Shown one piece after another: positions 46,691 to 60,947 of a DNA stretch of 64,000 nt (position 1 is its first letter; every line of letters begins with the position of its first letter). Origin of the DNA: Oxyruncus cristatus. Taxonomy: Eukaryota; Chordata; Aves; Passeriformes; Cotingidae. Location of the stretch: contig VXAY01004091.1 in the NCBI GenBank assembly GCA_013399855.1, forward strand, positions 452,867 to 516,866, read 5' to 3'. The translations under genes and the position numbers were made by a program. Under the pieces are notes generated by a model. That model had not been told where the DNA came from and ran no database searches. It saw only the letters and a list, made by a program, of their open reading frames with translations.

Positions 46691-49600
46691 ATGGGGAAAT
46701 ACTAAAACTCTGTACTCAGAAGAATGAAATGTAGCCTTTCCAAATCAGCCCTGCTAAACTCCTCCTCTTGAACTTTTGAGGTGAATGTTCGTAGTTACTG
46801 AGTAACAATGAACCGTTGTGTTTATCTGGGGAATGACTGAGGCAGAGTCGTATGACTTGATTTACGAAGTCTTTGCTTTCTTCTATAGACTTTGGATTGG
46901 GATGTAAGAGAATAGATTCCCAGGACTTCAAATTGGTATGTGTGGGGTTTGCTTGGGTGTATGGGGGTCTTTCAGCCTTTGTACAAAAAGAAACTATATC
47001 AGTGATATTTTCTGTGTGTGGATCTGAAAGAAAGCCAAATGATAACATTTGTTAACCTTCTGAGTGTTCTTATTCTTTTGAATTTGAGGATCTCAGTAAG
47101 ATGTGGTACTGTGATGCTATAGCTATAGAGTCAGCTGGGCAGACTTTGGAGATACAGACTAATGCTGTCTTGTGATACAGTAAATAACCCTTTGCTCAGC
47201 ACCAATGAACTCAGCTTACCTCCTTGATTAACTGATCACATCTTGTTTTGCATTTCAGTACTTGCATGAGCAGTAGTTCAAGTCAGTGGCAAGGCCTATC
47301 TAAATCAGTTTTTAGATCTGATATGTCTCTGAAGCCAGGTAACTGGCAAGCTTATAGCACAGAGAGGGGGAAAAACTAAGCAAGAAGCAGTGGTTGAAGT
47401 AAAGCATGATCTATTTTGGATCAGTCCTCTGTACTCCAGGGTGAGCCAAGGCTGTGATGAAGTTTACAAGAGCTAGTTTACTCCAGCAAATGAGGAATTA
47501 TGATGCAAGGCTTTAACATAGGTTTGAGATAGCAGATGTCTGTCGCAAGTTCCTTGTGGTTGGTGATGATCAGCAGGAGGGCTCTGTGTGGAGAGGCCTA
47601 TGTGTAAACAGATCAGAATTCCAAAAGTTTTGTCTGAAATATCTACATGCTTTAGGGCTTGATGAATCTAGGGATGTGTTCATGAAATTGACTGCATCTG
47701 TTTCGGAACACTTTTGTTGTTGCTTTAATGTGAGCTGTCCCACAGTTTTTTGATGTGCTATAGCAGTGTTCATAAATCACTCATTTCTTTATCTACTGCC
47801 TCAAATACCTGAGGCACGCTTGCAAAGAAACATTCTGAAACTAGGAGTGCTCCTGCTTTTAGGGGGTGGAGGAGGGGGGAAGGGTTAAGAGGAAAGCAGG
47901 ATTATACATATTCATACATATACTAATGTGTGCTTAGTGGGAGTTAAGTCCCTTGAGGTAAAAATCAGTCCTTTTTGAAAATTTATTTTCTTTCTGGAAA
48001 ACATCCTGTCTTGAAGCTCGAGTATGGTTAAAACTGTGAGAGCGTTCAGAGTGAGTTCTTTATGAGAGCAACTGTTCTCAGTTTTCACTTCAGTAGCAGC
48101 TTAAGCAACAATTCAGTACTACTCCAGGTAGCAGAAAATCTGAAAGCAGGTTTCATGGAAGTGTCTGTTAGAATAGGCAAACAGTACATATCAAACTCTC
48201 CATTACTCCAGTGATTTGCACTGTTAGCCTCAGGTTTTTTGGTAGGGGTTTTTGTTTGGTATGAAAATTACAGAAGAAGAGAGACAGAATTCTCACTTTG
48301 GATCCCCAGTGCTTCCTGTGAGTAGCCTCCTACTGAAAACTTGCATCTCATGTCTGTGCTCTGTGACAAATGTCCCATAAGCAATGATGTTATCAGGAGA
48401 AGGGAATTTCTGTGGCAGTGGACAAAGCCATTCATTTTGAAAACCAAAACCTCCCTTCTGAGTCGTCAGAGACATTGGTGAGGCAGTGTCAGAGGCAGCT
48501 CTCCTGCGTTCAGCTTACTGTAGAGCAGAACTGGTACGGGGTGTTCTGACATTGCGGCAGAGGCTGGCTTCAGATCCTCTCGTGGTTGCTGTGTGAAAGA
48601 GGAGGTTTTTCCTTCCAGCACAACTCTGAAGCCTGCATGTTTTGGGCAATAGTCCTAACGTTGAAGTTGAGAGCTTGAAAGTAAAATTCAACTAAATTGC
48701 ACTGCAGTGCTGTGAAGTCTGTCTTTTCTCTCAGTCCAGAAGAAATAAGAGCTAAGGTATGCTGTCTTTGAATTTACTATTTTAGTGTTAAAGGCAGGTA
48801 GCAAGCACTACATGTTATTGAAGTGTTTGTATTTGTTCTGTGCCTTGCTTGCTGTATGTTGGTTTTAGAGTTTACTTGCAGCTGCAATAGCATGTTGCTG
48901 AGGTGATCTTTTACTCCCTTGGCATAAAGTGGTATGATCCTTTTATACCCCACAAAAGTGCCACTGTTGTTGGGCATTAATTTAAATTAAAATCATCCAG
49001 CACCAAACAAAGCAAGTATTTTGTGTATTGTACTAAGATGTCTTCAGGAGGGACAGAGAAGCCTTGGTAACAGGCTATGCTGATATAGTTCAAGACTTCC
49101 AGTTTTAAAAAAGAAGGGGGAAAAAAAAAGGAAGAAAAAATAGTGTTTAGTGCATGTTACTATTCTCCCACCTACCTACTGGAAGTTGAGGGTACAGAAA
49201 GGAATGGGGCTGGTGTCTGTTACCCACAGATAAGCTTTCTGACATTCTGGATTGGGCACATGAGCTTTCTGCCAGTAACACACAGTAAAGGAGTTAACTT
49301 TTAAACCATGTTCTTGTTCTTAGCTGGATTTCTAATTGTGTGGAAAGACAGTAAGAGTGTCTGCAATTAGTTTGTTGCTTTCCTTTAACAAAAAAAAAAA
49401 ATAGGTTGAACTGCTAAAATAACTCAGTACTACTGTTTAAATTCACAATTTTGTGCTTAGAGTCTGAAGGACTCAAACATTACAGGAAGCTGTTGGAATC
49501 AGATTTCCATTCAGTTAAACCAAAAGTGAAACTAGTTACCAGAACTCTGATATCAAGTCTTTTCAGCTGGAGAAGTATGTTTTTCAAAAACAAATCATTG

Positions 49601-50824
49601 CAGTGACCTGGAAACACTGATCCAGAGCCACCAAGACTTCAGAATCAGGTTATAGCTGTGCCTACAGCTCTAAGGATAATGATGGAGTGATTGTTTACTT
49701 CTGAGACAAAGCTAGATGTTTTTCATCAGCAATAGTAAATCTAAAGTTTGACTATAATATTATTCCCTTTAGGGGTGGAAACAAGACTGATGTTAACTGT
49801 CATTGTCTAACAGTGCAAGCACAAGCCCAATTTCATTGATAACTATTTGCAGAATAACTCCTGGCAAGGGTAAGGTAGGAGGCCTGACCAGTTGAACACT
49901 GGGAACTCAGCTGGCCTCACTAGAGCACTCTGTGCCACTGTCTCTTTGAAGCTCAGTGGAAAGCTTATACTGCTGGTGGTGGTGCTGGCATTGTGGGCAC
50001 CACTGACGGGGATCAAAAGGATAGCAGCTGTTCCATAGTTGGAAAATGAGGAGCTAAACCCAGTACAATGTGAATTGCCATCTGTCTCTCAGTTCAGACA
50101 CCACTACTAAAGGTGCCATGCCTGTATTACAAGCTGTGCCTTACACAGGCTGCCAGTAAAATGACTCTTTCAATAATTCCTCAGTATGCTCAGACTGGAT
50201 TTCCAGAGCTTTGTATCCACAGATATCTGCATCACTTTGGTGTGATATTTACTACACTATATAAATATTTGTATCACCTTGTTAAATGTGTGGCACTCAG
50301 CTAATGCAACTTCACAAAATCAGGTGATATTTCACTGGAAAATGTTGGTCGCTCTGTGTCCAGTTTAATAGACTGAAATGCTTCTCAACTTCAGTGTTTT
50401 ATGCTCATCTTCCTACTTATTACATGGATCTTAAAGTTTTTGTGTTAATTACAGTTTTTAAAATTAGTCTGGAGGTTCCTTCTGTATTTTGCAGTTGTTT
50501 CTGTGTTGGGACACTGAAGAAATACATGATGGGAAAGAAAGAGCTTTTGCAAAAGGAGTAAAGCTGAAATGTCATCTCCAAAAAAGGTGGCTGAGTAGCC
50601 AGGAAGGTGGACTAATTCACCTCAGAACTTATTTATTGGCCAAGTCTTATGAGTGAGAAATAGAGTATGGCAAAATTATGCATAATGGCAGTCTGCTTCT
50701 TACGTTTTGGGAAAACCTGTCACTCAGCTGGTCAATTATGTTGTTCAATAAAATATACTTTAAAAACAGTGCCAATCTGCCTGTGGTGTTTCTTGTTAAG
50801 CGTGGAACAGAGTGTGTGGTCCTG

Positions 50825-50885
50825 GTAAAATAAAACCAAAAAACCCAACAACATAAAAAACAAACAAAAATCCCTCATCCCCCCT
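50825..50885. repeat. A/C-rich low-complexity tract
   Basis: About 60 bp of AAAACC, AACAAC and CAAACAAAAA words ending in a C run. It has the same texture as the other A/C tracts. Confidence 0.75.
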
Positions 50886-52956
50886 TTACAAAATCATTTT
50901 ACTGCAAGTAGGTTTTAGGAGGTGTGTCTCATCACCCTGTCTTTTATTATTGACAAAGTGGTGGTGTCTTTTAAAGCTGCTTTTTGTTAAAACAGTTGCT
51001 TATTTCAAACAAGGTTCTTTGTCCTGTATTTTTAAGTAGAGTTCATGGAGGTTGTCTTAGCTCTGTTTCTGCAGCATAGCTTTTTTACAGATAAAATCAG
51101 TTAAGTAATGATAGTAGAAACTTTTTTTAATCTATTTTTTCATTCTCACATTGACGCTGTGGAACTGTTTTGGTGCTTAAGGATGTAGTGTATTTACAGA
51201 CCATATTTCCTGATCAGAACCTTCAAGGAATGACTAGTGTAGAGATGCCAGGATGTAAAGGTTGGTAGAGCCACCTCTGGGCTCACTGAGTGTGTATATC
51301 CATCCCACAAGCTCAGTACTGTTGTCAGAAGTTTTTTTTATTACACATTTCATCTCAAGATCCCAAAAATTAAATTAATGTTTCTTTAAAACCAGGTTAT
51401 TCAGTTATGAATTAACATCCCAAAGATTACAAGCAACAAATTTAAATGGTGTTTCTTTTTAGCTTCTGGCTAGGGTTGTGTTCCTTATGTGACAGATGAG
51501 AAGGTGGGGGGTTTTTGGTTTTGTTACCTACGAGTAAGTGTTTGGCAATTAAGAAGCCTAGAAGTACACAGCAAAGTGAACTTCACAGTAAAGCTGGCAA
51601 TTTATTTTCCAAAAAGGGAATTTATTTGTAGTACACCTGCTGCAATTCTGAATAGCTCTACACTGTGATAGAGCAGAGCAACCTTAAAGTCAAGAAAATA
51701 TCTTTTTTTTTGGAGGAGGCATAGTATCTTAAACCTGTGTTTGTTGTTGCTTGTTTGGTCACACAACTGTGCTTTTAAAAGATGGAAAAAAAGTCCATTT
51801 GGGTGTTTAAATTATTTCAATTTTCCTTCAATTTGCTGTAAGTTTTAGATAAATATTTAAATCACTCAAATCACTTATCAAACCAAAGCATTAGAGCATA
51901 ATGGCATCTAATTCAATCCTGCAAAAACAATATTATTGCAAATATCATTTTAATAGCTGGTTTACTTTGCTGTTTAGCAAGAATGAAAAGTACCGTTTTA
52001 TTTCCAGTCCTCTATCCTCCCTGTCTCAAGAGAGTAAAATACTGATGCTGTTTCTCTAAGTGGGTGGTTCCTTAACTGTTTGATAGCATACCAAATGTAT
52101 TAAGCAGAAACTGCTTAATAACAGATCTTTTGCAGTGGCATGTCTGATTTGTATGAAACATTGCAGTAATTGGCTTCATTCGTACTGTCAGAGTGAACTT
52201 TAAATGAAAGTGACAGTAACTAGTCCAGACTTTTTTCATTTTGTTCAGGGTAAAACTATTAGACAGTAAGTGACTTACTGGTTTTTCTGCTTTCAATTAG
52301 CAACCCAATTTTGTACTCTTTTAATTATAATTTAATTGGATTCCCCCCTTACACTGAGGTCCTGGCAGCCAAACCAGCTGATTTAGTACTTGGCACAACT
52401 GAGGGGGTGAAAATTTCTTCTATAAATCTTTCCCTAGAGGATGTGTTTCTGCCAGCATAGGAACTCTTCTCTGGAAGTGGCAAATCTCTTTTAATAACTC
52501 TTTTCTAGCCTTATTTGTGCCCAGCTCTGAAACCACTGTTTGAATAGTGGTTGTAACTGAGGGGGCTGAAGCCTCCAAAGTAAAGCTTTAATGTAAACTG
52601 TAACCAGATAGGACATACAAACAGTTCTTAAATTAGATTCAAAAAGGTAATGTTGGTATATGTGTGAGTTGTCCCTGTAACTGTTCCAAGAGATTAATTG
52701 TCATGTCCTTGCACGTTCTTAGTGGGAATTAGTGTTATAAATTGACCCGTGAGAGTAAACTAGAGGACAAGGCAGGGATTGGTGATGCTTTTAAAAATGG
52801 ACTGAAAAGGAGAAGGAAAAGGCTCAGTGGTTCAGGGATGGAAGGAGAGTTAGCGCATTGAAGCTTTGCTAGGCTGGGAGAAGTGGTCTTTCCTGAGCCT
52901 TCAGCTACAGCCCTCTCCCCTCTGCTGGCAGACAGGGGAGGCAGGAATGCACCAGC

Positions 52957-52997
52957 AAAAAAAAAAAACAAAACAAAAACAAAAACAAAAACAAAAA

Positions 52998-53070
<73 letters not shown>
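52957..53070. repeat. (CAAAAA)n followed by a 72-base A run
   Basis: Twelve A, then C residues at 52969, 52974, 52980, 52986, 52992 and 52998 (spacing 5 then 6), then an uninterrupted A run 52999-53070. The lysine- or phenylalanine-rich open frames over it are artefacts. Confidence 0.95.
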
Positions 53071-53073
<3 letters not shown>

Positions 53074-53793
53074 GGAAAGAGGAAGGACATGTTGCTCTTC
53101 CATTACTAATCCTGAACTCAAAACATGGATAACATCATCCTCTCTGGAGCCAATTGCATGTGTTGGTTTAAAAAAAAGTCCGCCATCTGTTGGCTGGGCT
53201 TCTCTTTTTGTCAACTTCTGTTTCGTCTGTAAACTGTTTTGGGAATGTGGAGGGAGAGCTGTTTGCATCGACTTTAAATCAGTTAGCAGAGGAATTTTTA
53301 TTTGAACCTCCTTCTGTAATACTCAGGGTTAAATGTTTTCAGCTCATAGTTCAGTTGCAGTTATTTGTAGCTGGCGTTCACATTTGCTCTGTAATTCAAT
53401 TTAGATGATGCTGCTTGGCCTAAATTGGAGCCGACTAGTAGAAGGAGCTTGGTCCATGTGGAAACTGATCGCTAACTCCATAGTTAAGGTCATCTAAGTA
53501 GAGCTGTAAACATTTCCCCTCAGTTTTAAGGTATAGTTCTCTAGCTCAAATTCAGTTATGGAATTGTGATTGATACTGTCAGATCTTACTTGTCAGGTTT
53601 CTCAACTACTAAAAATGCTGACTAACAGCCTTATTGTCATCACAGAAATACTGTGATATTCTGGTTAATCCATGTGTTTTCAGTTCCAGCTGTTTGCTAC
53701 TTATTTATTTATTAGAGTCTATTTTCTGAATAGCTTCCAGCTACACATTCTTTGGAGAGACGAGATTTTATTCATACATGTATCTGCTTATAG

Positions 53794-53956
53794 GTGAGGA
53801 ATTTGAAACTGGAGCATGAGCAGGAGAAAAACAAGATCTTGTCAGAAGCATTAGAGACACTCGCTACCGAACACCATGAACTAGAGCAGTCTCTGGTGAA
53901 GGGATCTCCGCCTCTCAGCATCCTCAGTGAAGAGCAGTTCTACGATGCTGTTTCAG
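53794..53956 (+). CDS. OSBPL1A: OSBPL1A coding exon 15 (coiled coil and FFAT-like motif)
   Basis: 163 bp, residues 431-484 plus one base. The first 35 residues (VRNLKLEHEQEKNKILSEAL then ETLATEHHELEQSL) form a coiled coil. Then comes SILSEEQFYDAVS, the FFAT-like motif that binds the MSP domain of VAP proteins on the ER. The core reads Q-F-Y-D-A-V-S, where the consensus has E-F-F-D-A-x-E, with acidic residues upstream. Acceptor TCTGCTTATAG, donor CAG|GTAAGC; the motif's trailing Asp is split across the intron. Confidence 0.96.
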
Positions 53957-56900
53957 GTAAGCAACGATGTCGAGACTGTGAGCGTGTAGCCAGCATGTGT
54001 GTAGCAAATGTGTTGGGGGCGGGGGAGGAGGGTGGGAGCAGTCTCACTTTAAGTGAAATCTCTGCGTTTTTAACGTGGACTTAATTTTAGGAAAATGCCC
54101 TATGTGCTTTATGAGCAGGGCTCTAAAAAATTTGCCAGATTTCACCTGTAGATTTGTATTTTTTCACCTTAGCATGACAAAAAGTTGCAAAACCACAGGA
54201 CAGTAATGACAGGTCTGATTGCTTGGGTGTCTATGTCCTTTTTTTAAATAGCAAAACTTAAGGCTCCTATTTTGGGAGCTGTAACTGTATCTTGTAGCGT
54301 TCTGACTTGCTTTGTCCATGGTGGTGTATGCTGTTTCCTTTGTCCATAAAATCCCTAGTTTTGAGGGATAATGAGGCTAAGAAAGGCTTGTTCCATTTCA
54401 ATTTTGTATACTCAGAATGTTAGAGGTGGAAGAAAAGGATGAATCAAAATCCCATGTGCGTTTCTGAAATGTCTTTTAATTCCCTGTCTGCTCTTCAGTT
54501 TAGTATCTTTCATATTTTCATATGCAGAGCATGCAGACAGTGATTTTGGAAGATTCTGAACTGCCTAAGATGATTACAACATGCATCTGTATAGAGAGGC
54601 TGTACATAGTGCAGCTCAATAGTAGCTCTAACTGGCTGATCCTGAAGCACAGAGCTGTCTTGAACTATGGAGGATCTGGAAAAGCTTGAGTGTGAATATA
54701 ATCTAACTAGCAGATAATGAGGTTGTGATGGCAAACTTCACAAGCAAGTATGGGGTTACTTTTTCTGTGAGTGAACTGTCTGATGCTTCTGACAGATGAG
54801 AAAAGCAGTGTTCCCAGACTCCTTCATAGGTGTTGTGCAGTGGGAAACTTAAGCAGGGGGGGAAAAAAAAAAAAGGCAAAGTAGGGTCTATGCGCAGGAA
54901 CACAGTGAATCAACAGCAGATACCAAGGAGGAGAAGAGACTAAGGAACACTAGAAACAAGTTCTTCAACCAGAACCAAAAGAACAATTCTGCTGAAAGGC
55001 CTCAGCCTCTTTTGATTGTCAACAAAGCAGAGAATAATTCTTTATCTGATGCTTCTGGAATGTAGTCTCTCCAGCCAGGCTTGCTTTGTGTATATGAGAG
55101 AATATTCAGCTTTAAAGAGCTGTTATTCTGTACACCTCATAACTCACCCAATCTCTAAATATTGTTGAATGGAAATGTCCAAAGCCACCTCCACAGTTGT
55201 CGGAGGTGGTGGCTTTGTCCTTGGAAGCTATGAACAAATCTCGTCGAGTGGATTTGTAAAACTGTGAAACTTGTTGGGCGCTTGTATATACACACATATA
55301 TAAAAAAATTATATATGTCATTTCTCTCTCCTTCAGGAAAAGTTATTTGACATAATTCATCTTAATTGCATTTTAAATAATTTTCTGGGACAGGCTCACT
55401 TGCTTGACTGTCTGTCAATTTCATCAGACTGGTGTTAGATTCTCTTCTCTAGGTGGTTCACGTTCAGTGCTTTGCAGAGATTAGGATCCTCTTTGTCTCT
55501 GAAGGCAGAGGTGGCTAGAAAAAGGGAAATGTGACATTTTCCTGACTGCTGGATGCATGTTATCACTTTCACCATAAGCACAAAAGCAATTAGTCTTTCG
55601 TTGGTGTGGTTTGAGGTGAGTTTTTTTACTAATCGCTGGGATCTGGTAAAGCTTTGTAACCTTCTTGCTTTTCTGCCCATGTCTGTGGAATCTGAACTAG
55701 AAGGCTTCTTGTCTCTCTATGACAAGAATGCAGTGAGAGCAGAGAATCTGAGGATATTTGACGCTGGCTCAGAGTTTTGGAACGTAGGTCTTCTTTCTCA
55801 GGCTAATGAGATGGGAGATATGATCCTAAATATTTTCATAATAGAGAGCAGTGGGAAGGCCTAACTGTCAGAAGCTAAGAATTTTTGTTTCCGGAAGCCT
55901 AAATTACTATGACTTTGCCTTCAAAGCTTTTGCTTAACCTGATTTGCAAACGGAGAGCATTTTATTAAGTTAAATTATGTTGACTTTGGACAAATAGCCA
56001 TATTCATGAATTGCCTTTCTAGGCCGTATAGGAGGTTGAGCAAACACGAATGTATTTTAACAGGGTGATATAACAAGTTCGAATGTCTGTCAGTGGGAAA
56101 ATGCCAATAGTTAGAGTATTTCTTCTATTAGGATACCATCTTTTTCTACTTATAGTTCTCTGAATTTTTAAATCTCCACTGTAGGAGTGAGTTTAGAAGT
56201 GAGAGTGTTGCATAACTAGGCTTGCACTTTGAGCTGAGGAGCTATTAGTTTTGACTTGACAGGTTGAAAGAAGAAGCCACTGCTTGTTTTTGTTTTGTTT
56301 TTTAAGAGAATGTTGTCTGCAAATAAGACACTTCTTGTTTACTCTCAACAAAAGTATTACTAGTGGGACAATTCAGAGCAACGCAAGACTTTCAAACAGG
56401 TTTTTGAGGAAGAAGTACATTCAAAAGGATGTGTTCATGGCAGCAGCAGCTTGTCCCCATTTAGTTCACATTGCAGAGGAATCCAGTTGCTCCTGAGTGA
56501 AGCTGAATCGGAAGATAGAGTCCAGTTGCTATTGGACACTCGGTCCGTGGTAGCAGAGTAGAGCTAATCTGAAGTGACCACCACCAGAAATGTGTCTGTT
56601 TCAGTTGTCAAGTCCTCAGCACCATCTGTTCTGCTTGCAAATCTGCTCCGGCCAAGCCATGCTACCTGCTAGTGTTGGCATAGATTGAATTGGTCACGGT
56701 TAAGTCTGTGTTGTGTACTTCTCTCTATAGAAATCATGGCCACAGTTACAGAAATACGGTCCTTCTTTTCCAAAACTGGAGTGAGGAAAATGTTTGTAAT
56801 GTGCTAAGATTACTTCCTGGAGTCTATTTTCTGAAGTCTATTCTCTTTTAATTTTTAAGTGATATGCTATTGTCAGTGCTTTTTGATTGTTGTGGTAATT

Positions 56901-59900
56901 CCTAAGTCCCTGCAATGGGAAAGCAATAGACACCAAACATGAAAGGAAGAACCTATGGGAAGTGAGAGTTACTTGAGCTACCAAAGCACGGTTAAGAACA
57001 GCAAAGTTAAGGGTGTTATTAATCTAAATTCTCATAGCAATAGGTCAGTTAACAGTGCTTCCTGATGTGCTGATCCTCTCATCATGGGAGAGGTGGAAAT
57101 GTGTAATTAAACTTGATACCACCCAGTGCTGGAGCTCTCGCTTTCAAGATTGAATGCTTAACATGTGTCAAACTCTTCTATGTTTAAAGCAGGATGGGGC
57201 AGAGGGGGATGGCACCAAGGAAGGGAAGAAGTACTAAACAAGTAGAAAAATTGAAAAGGGACAATGCCATCTCCTAGAGAGCTAGAGAAGTTACTAGAGT
57301 TACTGGCTTTGATTAAGAATACAGACCTGAGGAGCATATGAAATGGAATACAAATGCAGTCTCCATCCACATTGCTGAAAAATGGCTAAGCAGGTCAAGA
57401 ATTAAAGGGTAAAGGTACTTGGTTTTTGCTTTGCAGATAAGATTCCCTGCTCATATGCAAATTGTGCACCAGGGTTGGGAAGAGCTTAGATCTGCCTTGG
57501 GTTTTCTCTTTAACAGGTTTTATCTGAGAGGTGTTTTGTTAGGTTTTTTTTTTCTTCAGACACAACTTTTGTGTTTGTTGAGGGGATTATTGATGGGTTT
57601 ACATGGATGAAGTCTTACAATAAAATCAGTTACTTAGATACAGAAATATTTAGAGTACACTAAAGCTAACCTGTCATTGCACAAGTTCAACTGGTATGTG
57701 CCACTACTGGGTGCTGTGTTTATAAACAACACTCTTAAATGGTACAAGAAGTAGTAGACTACTTCTGTTGCTTTTGCTCTCTTCCAGTTATCAGATCATA
57801 AAGGCATAAAAATGGTACAAATAACATGAAAACCTATTGCCCTTCCTTCCATGTTTGGAGTAGTTTGTCAAGTGGCTTTTTGTGGTCGTGTACCAAAAAT
57901 ACTTCACAGCCTCTGTGAGAACACTGCTGCCTGTGGACTTCTTGCCTTGAGCATAGTTAAAGGAATGAATTCAAGTTTCTCGGAGGGATAGGAGACACCT
58001 GGTCAAAATTCAAACCCAACTGTGCCAGTGGTGTTTAACCTTTCTCAGGTGTATTTATTAATCAAATACAATGGCCAAATTTTTCTGTCTGGATCTGAAG
58101 ACTTACCAGTTGTTGCAATAGGAGATAAACTCCCTTGAGTTCTCTGTCATTGCTTTGGCTGTTTCCCCTTGCTCTCCCCTTGCAAAACGTAGCTGGTGTT
58201 TTATTGTTACGCTTTCAGGTTTCGCAAGCTGGAGAGCTTCCTAGTCAGCCTGGTCTTGTCTCAAAGATTACTTAAAAATTTTGGCTTGGGGACTGAGACT
58301 CTTATTTCTTCTTCCCCCTCCTCAACACCCCCTTCCTGTCCCCCCCCCACTTCAGTAGAAAAAAGAAAACCCTCATTTTCTCCTAGTCATCTGTTTGACA
58401 GCTGCTCTGTAGAAACTTGTGAATATAAATCTTTTTTTGCAGTGACGGGGGAGTATGCAAATCTTAATTCAGAAAAGAGTTCGCTGCAAGTGCACAAGGA
58501 AAAGCTCCATTTGAGTTGCCTGTTGATCTGTGCTCACAATGCAATACTAGGCTTGTTCACTCTGACACCTTAAGCTCTCAAGGCTTGTTAAACTCATTGG
58601 GTTAAAGGAGGTAGCTGAGGTTTAGGGATTGGAGACTGAGATCTTTGATGGCAGGAGCTGTTGTAGACGTAGTTTCTCAATTTCTCAGGAAAATGGGTGA
58701 GGTGTATCTAGAGAGCAATTCTTAAAACACTGTTGTGTTCCATTTTTCTACTGTTATTTATTGTATAGGATGCTCTTGTATTAAGTAAGGCACATGCCTG
58801 GGAGAAGGCAGGTTGGTTAGTTTCTACAGCTCTGGAGAGGTTTGCAGGTGCAGAGCTCAGTCTGACAGAATTGTCTCTCAGCACTATAAGGCCAGCATTA
58901 GGAAAACTTACCACGTTTGGTGTTTAAAAATCCTTGTTATATTTAGAAGCATATCTGAGAACAGTTGGCAGTTCTGGTGAAGCTTACCTCTTCTTCCCTT
59001 TCTGCCTCTGGAGTCCTAGGTCTGTTGCAGAAACTCAGTTTGAGGGAATTTGTGTGTCATGATTCTTGTCTGAAAGCAAGACTGTCCCTGTTGGTACGGG
59101 AGAAAAAAGGACCCTACATGAGGCAGACTTTGCTTAATGTTACTGGGTTTGTTTCATGCTTTCTTGTCATAAATTCTGTTGGCATGGTTGAGCAGCTCTT
59201 TCAAAAAAGAGATGGAATACCTTGAAGGGATTTGTAGACTGTCATGTGGGGATACTGAGGACGAAGTTGTGTTACACGGCTAGAGTGTCTCTGTGATGTT
59301 TGGATATACAGGAAAATGGTGTTTTCCTGACTGCCTGGACTTATGATCTCTGAATAAATCTGTATTTTATGTAAGAGACTTGTGCGCAAGTAAAAATGCC
59401 TCTTCTTATCCTACTTGTTATATATAGTACCCACCAAACTAATGCTTTGATATGTTATATCATAATTTGGCACAGAACTAGACTGACAAATTCGGGGAAA
59501 ATTGTGAGAAGATTCTCTGGAGTGCCAGTCCACTTTTTTTAACATATCCTCAGCACCAGCTGGCATTCTTTTCATTCCCTAGCAACTGGCTAAATTTCAG
59601 TACTGTCTTGATGAGGATAGGGATGGATGTTTTAATGAAAGATCTCCTTTATGCTTCTAGATCTCTCTCTAGAGAGAAGGAAGACATTGTGACACAGCCC
59701 ATCCATTCATCATGATTTTGTCCTGTTCTTGACCTTTCTGTAATCTGGATGTAGTAGAAAGTCCTCTTGTCACTATTCCCTTCAGCAAAGCAACACATAA
59801 TTTACATGTTCTGGAAAAGCTGGCGTAGTTTTCTAAAGAGAAAACAAGAAAGCACCTGGCAGTAGACAGCTGTGACTGAGATGTTCTTTGGGATGGACTG

Positions 59901-60947
59901 CTACTTCAGCAGGTTTTGATTACTAGTTTTGAATTAGAATGAGTGTGTGAGAGAATGACTAATTTTGCAATTATTTCTCTGGGGTTTTGCAGCCAAGCAT
60001 AGTAGCATATGCTGAAAGCAGTACATGTCAGGAATGGTGTCTACTACAGTTTATGTCCACTTTTTTACAGGAGCACTGAGGCTTGCATTAAGCTCTTTAC
60101 CATTCAGTGTTTTACCTGGTTTATGCTAAAGGATTTTTCAAATGGGATAGAAATTGATGTCTTGAGCTGTTCCCTTGCTTCCTGAAACTTGCAGTTGGAT
60201 AATGCTTTGATAATCTTGTCAGATTTGAAAGAAAACATGACACAAAAATACAGCCTCTTGCCAGGAAATTTTTACTTTCTGATTTGGGGCAAGATTGTCT
60301 CTTCTCCAGAGCTGGACAAGCGCTACCTGACCACACTTGGAAAGAAGGTGGTTGGTGTTGGGCTTAGTTTTAGATGTGACATGGATTGTACTATTAACCT
60401 GCCTTCCACAGTACGAAGTTTATCTTGTTGATTAGTGAGCTTATCGTTTAGACTTTGCTGGGACTTACGTGGCTGGTGTAACCTACTGCAGACGATACCT
60501 CCTCCTGTTCTTTGGTAGCTGTTCAGTAACCTGGCAAGTGAAAGTTGATAAACAGCACTGTCTTAAGAACTTAGACCTAACTGAAGGAGGAGTCATTGCT
60601 GGAACGCTGAGGTACCTGTTAGTTAGTTAGGTAAGGTAGTAGCATCTGTATGGCATTGGCACTGGTCCTAAAGCAAGTTCTAGTAGCTTCAGCTAAATAA
60701 AAATGTCAGATTTTGGCTCTGTTTGATGGCGAACTTTTAATGTACTGTGTTCTTGCTTATTGTGCGATTTCTTTAGGTGCTGAGCTGCATCGGTCTGTGG
60801 CAGTACTAGTTACTTACCAAATGGATGCTGTCATCAGGACACAGTAGCCTACTTAGGTTTCAGTTTTTTACACGGAGGGGAGATCTGTTAGTGACTGAAG
60901 TCTAGCACTGGCGGTAGATTCATTAACATGCACCTGCTCTTTTGCAG
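53957..60947 (+). other. OSBPL1A: OSBPL1A intron
   Basis: A 7.0-kb intron. Short features only: an A run near 54862, a TA-rich patch near 55285-55320 and a pyrimidine-rich run near 58305-58352. No repeat family or exon is recognised. Confidence 0.55.

Larger units (their letters stand above)
34290..53793 (+). other. OSBPL1A: OSBPL1A large intron (19.5 kb)
   Basis: By far the largest intron here. It holds the internal CpG island (36.1-36.9 kb), an LTR-like block near 38.08-38.38 kb, a CR1 fragment (43458-43840), an AT-rich patch (46630-46690), T/G- or A/C-rich tracts (39779-39890, 50825-50885) and the poly-A tract at 52957-53070. No other coding exon is convincing on either strand. Confidence 0.6.

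Noticed and set aside
52735..53305. Long phenylalanine-rich or lysine-rich open frames on both strands
   Set aside because: They are translations of the CAAAAA/poly-A tract and have no protein-like flanks.
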